Shown one piece after another: positions 7,871 through 16,705 of a stretch of 50,607 nucleotides of DNA (positions within the stretch are counted from its first letter, which is position 1; every line of letters starts with the position of its first letter). The translations under genes were made by a program, and so were the position numbers. The stretch spans positions 1 through 50,607 of the forward strand of contig CAMBMH010000009.1 of NCBI GenBank assembly GCA_945868575.1. The letters run 5' to 3'. Origin of the DNA: Singulisphaera sp. GP187. Lineage in GTDB: Bacteria > Planctomycetota > Planctomycetia > Gemmatales > Gemmataceae. A model generated the notes under the pieces. The model made no database searches and was not told the DNA's origin. It saw only the letters and a program-made list of their open reading frames with translations.

Positions 7871-8314
7871 TTGGCAAAACTCCTGCGCGAACCCCTGGAA
7901 GGATTCGAGGCCCAATTTGCGACTCCCGACCCGGCATGCGGGGCCAGGGTAATGTTTACAGGTTTGGTCCGGGAGGATACCAATGGGGCCACTACCTGTG
8001 CCTTGGAATATGATGCCTATGAGCCCATGGCGATAAAAGCCATGGAGGATATCGAGGCGGAAGCCTTGAAGCTTTTCGGAATAAGGCGCGCACTGGTCAT
8101 CCACCGGGTGGGTCATGTTCTGGTGGGCCAAATCGGCGTCCTTGCCCTGGTCGAGTCGGGTCATCGCAAGCAAGCTTTTGCCGCCTGCGAATGGCTAATG
8201 AATGAGGTCAAAAAACGGGTCCCCATCTGGAAAAAAGATATTGGGCCCAACGGCGAAATATGGCAACACCCCTTATCAGGCAGCCTGAATCCCCAATCTC
8301 CAGGATCCCCCTGA
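7871..8314 (+). CDS. moaE: Molybdopterin synthase catalytic subunit MoaE
   Basis: With MoaD, converts cyclic pyranopterin monophosphate to molybdopterin. The 147 residues include MFTGLVRED, LEYDAYEPMA, the IHRVGHVLVGQIGVLALVES segment and the conserved VPIWKKDI with catalytic Lys residues. Start is a TTG seven bases after GAGGA; there is no suitable ATG nearby. It lies three bases after moaD. Confidence 0.95.
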   Translation: MAKLLREPLEGFEAQFATPDPACGARVMFTGLVREDTNGATTCALEYDAYEPMAIKAMEDIEAEALKLFGIRRALVIHRVGHVLVGQIGVLALVESGHRKQAFAACEWLMNEVKKRVPIWKKDIGPNGEIWQHPLSGSLNPQSPGSP

Positions 8315-8358
8315 CGGGTATTCCCTCCAACTCATCACCGCGCACTTTCTCACAGGGT

Positions 8359-9354
8359 ATGCCATCGACCGGGCCCCTCTTGGATACTTTTGGCAGAATC
8401 CACAGATCCCTTCGTGTCAGTGTTACGGATCGCTGCAACCTCCGCTGCACCTACTGCATGCCGGAGGAGGCCACATTTTTGTCTGGCAATCAACTCCTAT
8501 CCCGAAAACAAATTCTCCAGGTGGTTTCCGCCGGGGTTGAGCTGGGTCTTACCAAAATCCGCCTAACGGGGGGCGAACCACTTTTGCGCAAGGACCTGGT
8601 TGAAATTGTTGGCGACTTAACCCAAGTGGAAGGGATTGAAGACCTGAGCCTCACCACAAACGGAATCCTTTTGACCGAATTCGCCAAGCCACTTTTCCTT
8701 GCCGGATTGCAACGGCTTACCATCAGCCTCGACACCCTTAAGGAAGATACCTTTCACAGACTTGCCCGCCGGGATGGATTAGCCCGGGTTTTGGGTGGAA
8801 TTGAGGCAGCTTTGGAAGCAGGATTCAGGGAAACCAAACTCAATGCGGTTATTCTGAAGGGGGTCAACGAAGACGAAATCGTTCCCCTTGCGGCTTATGC
8901 GCGGGAAAGGAACATCACCCTACGCTTTATTGAATCGATGCCAATCGGGGCGGACCCGTGGGATCGTGGTGCCATGGTGTCTGGCAAAGAGATCCAAAAC
9001 ACACTGGAAGCCAACTGGGGCCCCCTTACCGCCGTATTGGGACAAAATCCTCATGCCCCGGCACTCGATTTTCAGTTTGCGGACGGACGAGGCAAAATCG
9101 GCTTGATCATGTCAGTAACGCGCCCTTTTTGCGGGCAATGTGACCGATTGAGGCTTACCGCCGATGGTAAATTAAGAAATTGCCTATTTTCTCTGGAGGA
9201 GACAGACCTTCGCAATGCATTGGAGACCCCCAATGGCCCGGAATCCTTGCAGGTTTGCTTCCGGAAATCCGTATGGGGAAAATGGGAAGGGCATGAGATC
9301 AACACTTCCCGCTTCCTTAAGCCGGACAGGACGATGCACTCGATTGGCGGGTAA
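8359..9354 (+). CDS. moaA: GTP 3',8-cyclase MoaA (radical SAM)
   Basis: Radical SAM enzyme that converts GTP to 3',8-cyclo-GTP, the first step of molybdenum cofactor synthesis. It has the N-terminal cluster motif CNLRCTYC, the SAM-binding LTGGEPLLR, and the C-terminal cluster CGQCDRLRL...C. It ends in MHSIGG, the Gly-Gly tail needed by the family. From the chosen ATG it is 331 residues, the usual length. An earlier in-frame ATG at 8260 would overlap moaE and add 33 residues that do not look like MoaA. Neither start has a well-placed Shine-Dalgarno. moaC is not in this window. Confidence 0.95.
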   Translation: MPSTGPLLDTFGRIHRSLRVSVTDRCNLRCTYCMPEEATFLSGNQLLSRKQILQVVSAGVELGLTKIRLTGGEPLLRKDLVEIVGDLTQVEGIEDLSLTTNGILLTEFAKPLFLAGLQRLTISLDTLKEDTFHRLARRDGLARVLGGIEAALEAGFRETKLNAVILKGVNEDEIVPLAAYARERNITLRFIESMPIGADPWDRGAMVSGKEIQNTLEANWGPLTAVLGQNPHAPALDFQFADGRGKIGLIMSVTRPFCGQCDRLRLTADGKLRNCLFSLEETDLRNALETPNGPESLQVCFRKSVWGKWEGHEINTSRFLKPDRTMHSIGG

Positions 9355-9431
9355 TCGGAAACGAAAATCTTTCAGAATCCAGAGCTTTCATTGTCAATAC
9401 AAATATAGACAACCACTGCTTGATTAAGATT

Positions 9432-9472
9432 AAAAAAAGAGCGCCTGGCAAAATTCCAAGTGCTCTTTTTTG
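9432..9472 (+). terminator. Terminator after moaA, possibly bidirectional
   Basis: AAAAAAGAGCGCCTGG pairs with CCAAGTGCTCTTTTTT (one mismatch and one G-U) around a 7-base loop. The U-tract is suitable on both strands, serving moaA and the convergent gene that ends at 9494. Confidence 0.85.
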
Positions 9473-9493
9473 TTTTCGTAAAATTGGTTTCGT

Positions 9494-10018
9494 TTACTGG
9501 TAAGAACGGGCAAAACTACCAGTCGTCGACATGGCCCCAACGGGAAATGCTGCGGTGATCCGGGAGGATTCCTGAGAAGGCGCTGCGGCAATGTCCATCC
9601 AAAGCTCTTCGCCATCCTGGATGTCGGTAAGCCCGATCCAGTTGCAAACCTTGGCTTCGTCATGGCCAATCCGCAAAACGATGGTGGTTGGTGTCCCATC
9701 AAGGAAGTGAATCCGGCCAGAAGTGCCAGTGCGACGAACGCTAAAACGGCGAATCCGGAAACCGGGGATCCGTGTCAGGCTGGCTTCACGATGGGTAAGC
9801 GGAAAACAATGGAGGTCGATAAGGCATTCTTCGCGACCGGCAAGTGCCCTGCCCAAACCCAAAAGACGCTGCCCATGCTTACAAAAAGCGTCGAGCCCTG
9901 TTTGAACGGGCCGGTAATCCGGCCACATTGGCTTGTAGCCTTCAAAAGCAATATTGTTCTCAACTCGATCCGCGGAAGGATCGCGGCGGAACAGCAGAGT
10001 CAATTTTCGTGACATCAT
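9494..10018 (-). CDS. Hypothetical protein
   Basis: About 174 residues from the ATG-ATG pair at 10018/10015. I do not recognise the family. Visible features: a basic N-terminus (SRKLTLLFRRD), a central segment LTRIPGFRIRRFSVRRTG, then RIHFLDGTPTTIVLRIG and GLTDIQDGEELWMDI, a mixed beta-rich pattern. There is no signal peptide or membrane segment. No clear Shine-Dalgarno, and the frame stays open upstream, so the start is uncertain. It is convergent with moaA and lies 214 bases downstream of ruvB. Confidence 0.55.
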   Translation of the reverse strand: MMSRKLTLLFRRDPSADRVENNIAFEGYKPMWPDYRPVQTGLDAFCKHGQRLLGLGRALAGREECLIDLHCFPLTHREASLTRIPGFRIRRFSVRRTGTSGRIHFLDGTPTTIVLRIGHDEAKVCNWIGLTDIQDGEELWMDIAAAPSQESSRITAAFPVGAMSTTGSFARSYQ

Positions 10019-10232
10019 AGGTGAATATCTCAGCGCGGGCAGTCGGGATCTTCCTTTCTCCCTGGTGACCCTCCCCCCATCCATGGCGGAACAATCGGGA
10101 TACCTGGTGCGATGCCGCTGTCCGCCCCAAGCATTTACTTAGGATAAAAAGATTTCCTAAAGGTTCCAGCACAAAGTGTATTATTTGGCCCCTGTCAATC
10201 AATTCGAAGTGTGAGTTGTTCCTATTCGGGGG

Positions 10233-11306
10233 CTATTGAGGATTACGACCGAATAATGCAAACGCCCTGGGGGTGGCCACCCGCCCACGAGGAGTTCTAA
10301 TGATAAATTGCTCCCGCAGAAGGTAGGGCTCAATTTCTTCCGAAAGTGTATCTGAGGCAAGGTTTAGGGTTGCCGCTAACGCCTCAACACCGGTAGGTCC
10401 ACCTCCGAAAACATCGATCAAAGTCTCAAGGTACCTTCTGTCTTGCCTGTCCAGTCCATCCTTGTCAACCTCCGCCATATCCAGAGCAGCTTTGGCAATC
10501 GAAGCTGTAATGGTCCCATCCCCCTCAGAATGCGCAAAATGCCTTGACCACCACAATCGGGAGTTTGCAATCCGGGGGGTTCCACGGCTCCTTCGGGCAA
10601 TCTCCACGGCCGCCTCGGGATCCAAAACCGTATTCAGCTTTTTCGCATTGAGTGTGACGATGCGCGAAAGTTCCTCGGTCGTGTAATACTCCAGGTGCTC
10701 CTGCATTTTGAAACGATCCCGCATCGGACTCGACAACATACCGCTTCGGGTTGTCGCACCAATCAGGGTGAATCGCTTAAGCCGCATGGTAAGGGTCCTT
10801 GCATGCACCCCCTCACCCAAAACAATATCTACTCGGAAGTCTTCCATTGCCGGATAGATGAACTCTTCCACAACCCGGGGCATACGGTGGATCTCATCGA
10901 TAAACAGAACCGAGCCCTCCTCAAGGTTGGTCAAAAAAGGGAGAAGGTCAGCCGGTTTGGTTAGCGCGGGTCCCGAGGTCATCTGAAGATTGACACCAAG
11001 CTCCGTAGGCAAAACCGTGGAAAAGGTTGTTTTTCCAAGGCCGGGAGGTCCATCAAAAAGAATATGGGAAAGGGGTTCTTTGAGTTTGCGACAGGCATTA
11101 AGGGCAATTTGCAGGCGCTGCACAACCGCTTTTTGGCCAATGACTTCCCTGAGGAATTTAGGGCGTAGCGCGGCATCCCTGTCCCGGTCAGTCACGCCTC
11201 CCGAACTGCCCGACCCAGCCATAATGGGGGCTGCGGCGCTCTGTGTTGGGACAGGCGCCTGGTTTGCCTGATTAACTATGGGCTCTCTGGCCATTGCGGA
11301 CTCCAT
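10233..11306 (-). CDS. ruvB: Holliday junction branch migration ATPase RuvB
   Basis: Hexameric AAA+ motor that drives branch migration with RuvA. The 357 residues have a Pro/Ala-rich N-terminal extension of about 40, then LRPKFLREVIGQ, Walker A GPPGLGKTT, Walker B LFIDEIHR, sensor 1 GATTRSG with SSPMRDRF, and the C-terminal DVFGGGPTGVEALA and RTPRGRVATPRA. An oddity: the segment usually read RIANRLLRRVRDFA is RIANSRLWWSRHFA here, losing conserved Arg residues. Neighbouring residues align normally, so I see substitutions rather than an obvious frameshift. Third gene of the ruvCAB group, 35 bases after ruvA. Confidence 0.95.
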   Translation of the reverse strand: MESAMAREPIVNQANQAPVPTQSAAAPIMAGSGSSGGVTDRDRDAALRPKFLREVIGQKAVVQRLQIALNACRKLKEPLSHILFDGPPGLGKTTFSTVLPTELGVNLQMTSGPALTKPADLLPFLTNLEEGSVLFIDEIHRMPRVVEEFIYPAMEDFRVDIVLGEGVHARTLTMRLKRFTLIGATTRSGMLSSPMRDRFKMQEHLEYYTTEELSRIVTLNAKKLNTVLDPEAAVEIARRSRGTPRIANSRLWWSRHFAHSEGDGTITASIAKAALDMAEVDKDGLDRQDRRYLETLIDVFGGGPTGVEALAATLNLASDTLSEEIEPYLLREQFIIRTPRGRVATPRAFALFGRNPQ

Positions 11307-11341
11307 TTTCCGTGGAAAGGGCGGTACCCCTTCCGCCCATC

Positions 11342-11962
11342 CTATGTCTTGTAGATTTCACGAAGGATTTCTTCAATGGATGCGTTGGCACCCAGCACCG
11401 CGTTTGCCTTGTCGAGTCGCAACCTTGCATCGGCCGGCGCATGCCCCAACGCCAAAAGCGCCTGAAGTGCCTCTTCGTATCCCTTACCCACCGCCGGGGT
11501 CGTTCCTCCCCCGATACCGACACCAGGAAGCGCCATGGCAAAACGAACAACCTTGGTCTTCAGGGCGGCGATGATCTTGTCTGCGCTTGCCTTGCCAATG
11601 CCCGGGAGGGTGGAGAGCCATTTCCCATCCTCTTGCTGGATGGCGCGAGCAACCTCCTGCGGGGGACGGGCTAGTGCCTTGATGGCTTTTCGTGTGCCGA
11701 CCCCATCGGCGGTGCAAAAGAGTTCAAAAAACTCGAGTTCCCCTTCGGTGACAAATCCAATGAGGCGGGGAACAACCTTCCCCTGCATCGGATTACCCTC
11801 GAAGTAATGAATGGTGAAAAGCTCCACTTCTTCCCCGACCCGGTTTTGAAGCTGGCGGTGAACAAATTCGGGAACAAGCACCTGATATTCAAAGAATCCC
11901 ACATCCAGGCGGGCTTCTTCATCAAACAACTTACGCAACCTACCCCGGATGGCGGTGATCAT
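11342..11962 (-). CDS. ruvA: Holliday junction branch migration protein RuvA
   Basis: Tetrameric junction-binding partner of RuvB. The 206 residues start ITAIRGRLRKLF, the usual OB-fold opening. Two helix-hairpin-helix motifs follow (DGVGTRKAIKAL and LPGIGKASADKII), then a flexible linker and domain III (EEALQALLALGHAPADAR). The start ATG overlaps the ruvC stop as ATGA, which fixes it; the upstream frame is ruvC sequence out of frame. Confidence 0.95.
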   Translation of the reverse strand: MITAIRGRLRKLFDEEARLDVGFFEYQVLVPEFVHRQLQNRVGEEVELFTIHYFEGNPMQGKVVPRLIGFVTEGELEFFELFCTADGVGTRKAIKALARPPQEVARAIQQEDGKWLSTLPGIGKASADKIIAALKTKVVRFAMALPGVGIGGGTTPAVGKGYEEALQALLALGHAPADARLRLDKANAVLGANASIEEILREIYKT

Positions 11963-12609
11963 GAAAAAGACCCCTTCTTGGTTTTCTTTCCGTGAACTTC
12001 GATTTCGAGGCCTGAACTTTGGCGCTTGATGTGAAAGAGGTGGCAAAGCGCAACAGCCAATGCGTCCGCCACATCCGCAGGCTCGGGAATCGTATTAAGA
12101 CCCAACTCGCGCATAATCGAATACTGCATTTGTTCCTTGCTTGCCCTACCGGCGTTTGTCACGGTCTTTTTGATGTTTGTGGGGAGATAGTTGACCAGGG
12201 TGCAGTTGGCCAAATGCAATTCATGTACAAATACCCCACGGGCATGCCCCATAAGAATGGCGGTTCTGGGGTGTTGGTAGTGGGAATAGAGTTGTTCCAT
12301 AGCGGCATGGTCGGGATGATAATCCGCCAGGATTTCCCGTAAACCTTTTGCCAGACTAACCAATCGGGCCCCGAGTTCCTTGTCGCCTTTTTCGGGCCGA
12401 ATCACCCCTGCCTCGAGGACCATAATCCGGCCTCCGCCTGATTCGATTACCCCGTATCCGGTGATTTGCAAACCAGGATCGATACCGATTACCCTTATTT
12501 TGGGAAATGGAACTCCGATATTGCCAACTTCGACATCTGATTGCGTGGTTTCACCAGGATTGGTGAACTTGTCCGATTGGTTTACCAAATCATTCCTGTC
12601 TTCGCTCAC
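11959..12609 (-). CDS. ruvC: Crossover junction endodeoxyribonuclease RuvC
   Basis: Dimeric resolvase that cuts Holliday junctions. RVIGIDPGLQITGYGVIE carries the first catalytic Asp, AMEQLYSHYQHPRTAILMGH the Glu, and PADVADALAVALCH the last acidic pair. The protein is 216 residues including a polar N-terminal extension of about 37 before the first strand; the start is a GTG near a G-rich stretch, and a later start is possible. It follows cysS by 12 bases and overlaps ruvA. Confidence 0.94.
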   Translation of the reverse strand: MSEDRNDLVNQSDKFTNPGETTQSDVEVGNIGVPFPKIRVIGIDPGLQITGYGVIESGGGRIMVLEAGVIRPEKGDKELGARLVSLAKGLREILADYHPDHAAMEQLYSHYQHPRTAILMGHARGVFVHELHLANCTLVNYLPTNIKKTVTNAGRASKEQMQYSIMRELGLNTIPEPADVADALAVALCHLFHIKRQSSGLEIEVHGKKTKKGSFS

Positions 12610-12621
12610 GGGGCCCCCAAC

Positions 12622-14124
12622 CTAGGATTGCCGCCAGATCGTCCCACCCGGGCGGTCCTCCAGAGTAATGTTCAGATCGGTCAGCCCTTTGCGGATTTGG
12701 TCCGCCATGGCGAAATTCTTGGTCTTGCGCGATTCGGCCCGCAGCTCAATCAAAAGCTTCATCAAGCCATCCGTTAATCCTGTCCCCGATTCCTTAACAG
12801 TCTCTTCCTCAAAAAGGCCCAACAATAGCCCGCACTCCCTCAAAAGGGTGGCACCTGCGATCAACGGATCAAGCGAAGCCTGATCGCGATTTTCTTCGAG
12901 GCGAGTCTCAGCTACAAATCGGTTCAGTCGGGTAAGCATCTCATGGAGCGCCCCGATAGCGCCACCTGTATTGAAGTCATCGGCCAGCGATTCAAAAAGG
13001 CGGGCAGAAAGTGTCATAATGTCCCGCAAAAGCCCCTCAGGCGCAAGCGCCGGGTCAAGCCTTTTTGCCTCGCGGTGTTTGGGTGTTTCCAAATAGAAGA
13101 ACGATTTCCCGGAAATACGTGCAAAAAGCTCGAAGAACCTGTGGAACCCTTCCAGCGTTCGGCCAACCTCCTCAAGGCGAGCCTCGCTGAACTCAATCGG
13201 GCTGCGGTAGTGGCTGCTTAGAAGGAGATAACGGATTGCCTCGCTTTTGTGACGCTTTAGCAAAAGGGAAACGACAACCTCGTTCCCCTCGCTCTTGGAC
13301 ATTTTCTTGTCCCCGGTCTTCATCAAACCGTTGTGCATCCAGTATTTAGTAAAGGCATGGCCAAGATAGCTTTCGGACTGTGCCAGTTCATTTTCATGAT
13401 GGGGAAATTGAAGGTCGAGGCCGCCACCGTGGATGTCGATAGGTGCGCCCAACCATTTCAGCGACATGGCCGAACATTCGATGTGCCATCCGGGACGGCC
13501 TGGCCCCCAGGGGCTGGGCCAACTGGGCTCACCAGGTTTGGCACCCTTCCAAAGTGCAAAATCCCCAGGGTTCTTTTTGCGGTCAGAAATTTCAATCCGC
13601 GCTCCGGCTTCCATCTGCTCGGGATCACGGTTGCAAAGCTTGCCATAATCGCCATCCGAGGCGACATCAAAGTACACATCTCCGGCGGAAGGATAGGCAT
13701 GCCCTTTGGCGATGAGACTTTCAATCATCGAAAGGATTTCGGGGATGTGGTCGGTCGCTTTGGGAAAAAGGTCAATTCCCCGGACCCCGAGAGCTTTGAG
13801 ACAATCCATATAGTCGGCGGTAACGCGCTCGGCGACGATTGGAACTGTGGAATTTTGTTTAACTGCTTCAACGATCAGCTTGTCGTCAATGTCGGTGATG
13901 TTGACAACAAATTTGACCTGGTAACCGGCCCAGGAAAGAAATCGCTTGACTGTGTCAAAAATCACAGGGCCAACCATGTGCCCAACATGACTGGGCTTGT
14001 AGACAGTTGGACCACAGACATACATTCCAACACGGCCAGGATGAACCGGTACGAAAGGTTCTTTTCGCCTTGTCAGGGTGTTGTAAACCGAAATCGCCAA
14101 ATCCGAACCCGCCTCAAAAGCCAT
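12622..14124 (-). CDS. cysS: Cysteinyl-tRNA synthetase
   Basis: Class I synthetase charging tRNA-Cys. The 500 residues have YVCGPTVY with a zinc Cys, the HIGH-type motif PSHVGHMVG, GWHIECSAMS and FPHHENE with the remaining zinc ligands, and KMSKSEGN. The C-terminal part is the helical domain. Start is the ATG (AFEAGSDLAISVYNT), which overlaps the end of ispF by 11 bases; the open frame above it is ispF in another frame. Confidence 0.96.
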   Translation of the reverse strand: MAFEAGSDLAISVYNTLTRRKEPFVPVHPGRVGMYVCGPTVYKPSHVGHMVGPVIFDTVKRFLSWAGYQVKFVVNITDIDDKLIVEAVKQNSTVPIVAERVTADYMDCLKALGVRGIDLFPKATDHIPEILSMIESLIAKGHAYPSAGDVYFDVASDGDYGKLCNRDPEQMEAGARIEISDRKKNPGDFALWKGAKPGEPSWPSPWGPGRPGWHIECSAMSLKWLGAPIDIHGGGLDLQFPHHENELAQSESYLGHAFTKYWMHNGLMKTGDKKMSKSEGNEVVVSLLLKRHKSEAIRYLLLSSHYRSPIEFSEARLEEVGRTLEGFHRFFELFARISGKSFFYLETPKHREAKRLDPALAPEGLLRDIMTLSARLFESLADDFNTGGAIGALHEMLTRLNRFVAETRLEENRDQASLDPLIAGATLLRECGLLLGLFEEETVKESGTGLTDGLMKLLIELRAESRKTKNFAMADQIRKGLTDLNITLEDRPGGTIWRQS

Positions 14125-14626
14125 GATCCCTCCCGCGCAAATCCCTTTGCAGGAGCACCACCGCCTGACAGGCCATCGCCTCCAGGCGCCCAATGTGCCC
14201 CACTTTTTCCCCGGTTTTCGCCTTTATGTTCACCCGATCGGGCTCAACCGCCAAAAGAGCGGCAACATGATCGCGAATCCGCTCCTTGTCCGGGCCTAGC
14301 TTTGGCCTTTGGGCATGGATAATGATGTCGGTGTTTACCACCTCATACCCAAGCCCTTGCATCCGCGCCAAGGCCCCCTCGATAAAAATACGACTGTCGG
14401 CACCCTTCCAGATCGCCTCAGTATCGGGATAGAGTTCGCCTATGTCCCCAGCGCCAATTGCACCGAGAATCGCGTCGGTCAGAGCATGCAGGACAATGTC
14501 ACCATCCGAATGTCCGGCAAGACCGTGGCTGTGCTCAATTGTGATTCCGCCCAAAATAAGCGGGCGCCCTTCCTCAAGGCGATGCGTGTCGTGGCCCAAA
14601 CCCACCCGAATGTCCATTGTGGTCAC
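14114..14626 (-). CDS. ispF: 2-C-methyl-D-erythritol 2,4-cyclodiphosphate synthase
   Basis: Fifth step of the non-mevalonate isoprenoid pathway; zinc-dependent trimer. GLGHDTHRL carries the metal-binding Asp and His, and AGHSDGDIVLHALTDAILGA and DIGELYPDT are family hallmarks. The end EKVGHIGRLEAMACQAV is also typical. At 170 residues it is near the family length. The start is a GTG overlapping the dnaB stop (GTGA); an ATG three codons later is the alternative. ispD is not in the window. Confidence 0.96.
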   Translation of the reverse strand: MTTMDIRVGLGHDTHRLEEGRPLILGGITIEHSHGLAGHSDGDIVLHALTDAILGAIGAGDIGELYPDTEAIWKGADSRIFIEGALARMQGLGYEVVNTDIIIHAQRPKLGPDKERIRDHVAALLAVEPDRVNIKAKTGEKVGHIGRLEAMACQAVVLLQRDLRGRDHGF

Positions 14627-16005
14627 CCGTCAAAAGGAGTCATCAACGAATGGTTCTCGAAGCGAGCAATTTCCTTGATGAAACTTAATGTAACCTGACC
14701 AACAGGACCGTTGCGCTGCTTGGCGATGATTACATCTACCTCGCCTTCGCGCTCACCCGGGTTATTCCGTTCGGGCCGATGAAGCATCATCACCGTGTCG
14801 GCGTCCTGTTCCAGACTTCCTGATTCGCGAAGGTCCGCCATTCGGGGAACATTTCCCTCGCGATCTTCCGAGGTTCGGTTCACCTGGGCCAAAGCAACAA
14901 CAGGCACACCAACCTCACGGGCCAGCATTTTGGTCCTTCGGCTGATCTGGGCCACCTGTTCCTGACGGGGATCCCGGCGGTTTTCCGGCTCAATAAGCTG
15001 CAAATAGTCGATAAATACCGCCCGCAGGCCACAAGTCTGTTTCATGCGCCGGGCATTCGCCGCGATGCGCAACATGCTTTGACCCGGACTGTCATCAATG
15101 TAAAGCGGTGCTTTTCTCATCTCATCCCCAGCTGAGAGGATAAGGCTCATGTCTTCGCTTGTGAGACTGCCGCTACGAAGTTTTTTAAGATCGACGCGCG
15201 CGTGCGAGGAGATAAGTCGCTCTGCCAATTCGATTCGGGATTGTTCCAGACTGCAAAAGAGGACCGGAACCTGAGCATCAACTGCCATGTTTCTGGCCAG
15301 GTTCAGGGCAAAAGCGGTTTTCCCGATTGAGGGACGGGCCGCGAGAATGATCATTTCGCCGTTCTGAAAGCCCGCGGTAAGCGTGTCGAGGTCGGTATAA
15401 CCCGTTGGAACACCGCTTATCGCAAGCCCGGACCCCTGACTGCGGACATCAATCCTGTCATAAGTCTCTTTAAGAACATTATCAAAACGATGGTAGTTGC
15501 CGCTAACACCAGCGTCTGCAACCGCCAGCATTTTGCCTACCGAGCGGTGTAAAATCTGATCCGCTTCATCCGCCGCGCCGTATGCTTCGCGCAGGATCTC
15601 GTTTCCTGTGGATATCAGGTTACGCAAGACGCCTTTGTCACGAACGATTTTGGCGTAATATTCCGAGTTGGCTGCGGTGGCTGTCGAATCCCAAAGTTCT
15701 GCCAAATAGCCGTAGCCACCAATTTCCTCTATGTGCCCTTTTTGTTTCAGATCTTCCGCCAAAACGACAATGTCAACAGGCTTGCCATTGTCGAAAAGAC
15801 TGGCAATTGATTCATAGATTAGCCGGTTTGCCGAATCGTAAAAATGGTCGGGCTTGACGATGACAACGCAATCGCTGATTACCGTGTTGTCGCGCAACAG
15901 GCTCCCCAAAAGGGACCTCTCAGCATCCGCATTATGGGGCGGAGTCCGGTCCGTATTTTGGTTTTCATGCGATTGTGGGGGGGACCCGGAGGGCCGTCGA
16001 GCCAT
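14623..16005 (-). CDS. dnaB: Replicative DNA helicase DnaB
   Basis: Hexameric helicase that unwinds the replication fork. The 460 residues comprise an N-terminal domain (AERSLLGSLLRDNTVI) and a RecA-like domain with Walker A ARPSIGKTAFALN, FCSLEQSRIEL, Walker B AVFIDYLQLI, a LAQVNR segment and ADLRESGSLEQDAD. It overlaps ispF at its end. A terminator between rplI and dnaB suggests either its own promoter or regulated read-through. Confidence 0.96.
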   Translation of the reverse strand: MARRPSGSPPQSHENQNTDRTPPHNADAERSLLGSLLRDNTVISDCVVIVKPDHFYDSANRLIYESIASLFDNGKPVDIVVLAEDLKQKGHIEEIGGYGYLAELWDSTATAANSEYYAKIVRDKGVLRNLISTGNEILREAYGAADEADQILHRSVGKMLAVADAGVSGNYHRFDNVLKETYDRIDVRSQGSGLAISGVPTGYTDLDTLTAGFQNGEMIILAARPSIGKTAFALNLARNMAVDAQVPVLFCSLEQSRIELAERLISSHARVDLKKLRSGSLTSEDMSLILSAGDEMRKAPLYIDDSPGQSMLRIAANARRMKQTCGLRAVFIDYLQLIEPENRRDPRQEQVAQISRRTKMLAREVGVPVVALAQVNRTSEDREGNVPRMADLRESGSLEQDADTVMMLHRPERNNPGEREGEVDVIIAKQRNGPVGQVTLSFIKEIARFENHSLMTPFDG

Positions 16006-16041
16006 GACTTTTGTGATCTCCCCCGAAAACTCTTAACCCAC

Positions 16042-16069
16042 AAAAAAGCGCCTCCACAACGGAAGGCGC
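16042..16069 (-). terminator. Terminator downstream of rplI, before dnaB
   Basis: On the minus strand GCGCCTTCC pairs with GGAGGCGC with one bulged base, followed by TTTTTT. It lies 30 bases beyond the rplI stop codon and 36 bases before the dnaB start. Confidence 0.8.
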
Positions 16070-16098
16070 CTTAGCGCGGTGAGACCGGTGAGAGAGCC

Positions 16099-16605
16099 TT
16101 AACGGCGCTCCATCACAGGAACCACTGCAACCTTGACTTCGGTCTCGATATCGTGACCAAGGTTGATCTTGACCGCGAAAAGACCGGTTTCCTTGATCGG
16201 ATCTTGTAGCTTGACCATCGATTCCTCGATGACCATGCCCTTGGTCCGAAGACCAGCAACGATTTCCACGATACCTACGGAGCCATAAAGATGGCCTTCG
16301 GCTGTGGCCTTGGCTTCGATAGCGATACCGGAAAGCCGACTGATCTGATCGGCCAGACTGCGCAGATCCGCCTTTTTGGCCTCCAGCGCCTGATGAAGTC
16401 GCTGACGATACTGCTCAAGAAGGCGCAGGTTATGGGCGGTGGGAACCGTCGCAAGACCACGGGGAAGGAGGTAGTTGCGGGCGTAACCTGGCTTCACCTC
16501 AATCTGTTCGCCGCGATGTCCCAAGTGGAGAACATCCTCGGTCAGGACCAGCTTGATGTTGCCGTTCTTGCCCTTTACCAAATGCTTGCGCGTCTTGACG
16601 CTCAT
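16099..16605 (-). CDS. rplI: 50S ribosomal protein L9
   Basis: L9 binds 23S rRNA and extends from the large subunit. The N-terminal domain is recognisable: VLTEDVLHLGHRGEQIEVKPGYARNYLLP, split here by position into the strand-loop-strand and the GYARNYLLPRG signature. The long connecting helix and the C-terminal domain (GHLYGSVG, HDIETEVKVAVVP) follow. The 168 residues are slightly over the common 148-150. An AGGATTAGGG stretch precedes the ATG. It sits in the usual rpsF-ssb-rplI order, but no rpsR lies between ssb and rplI. Confidence 0.95.
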   Translation of the reverse strand: MSVKTRKHLVKGKNGNIKLVLTEDVLHLGHRGEQIEVKPGYARNYLLPRGLATVPTAHNLRLLEQYRQRLHQALEAKKADLRSLADQISRLSGIAIEAKATAEGHLYGSVGIVEIVAGLRTKGMVIEESMVKLQDPIKETGLFAVKINLGHDIETEVKVAVVPVMERR

Positions 16606-16705
16606 AACCCTAATCCTTTTCTCTCACAGAATCCCATTCATCATGCAGGGCCCGATTTCCGATCGTCGGGTTGCCCGGATTTTCTTTGGAACGGATGGTC
16701 CCTTC

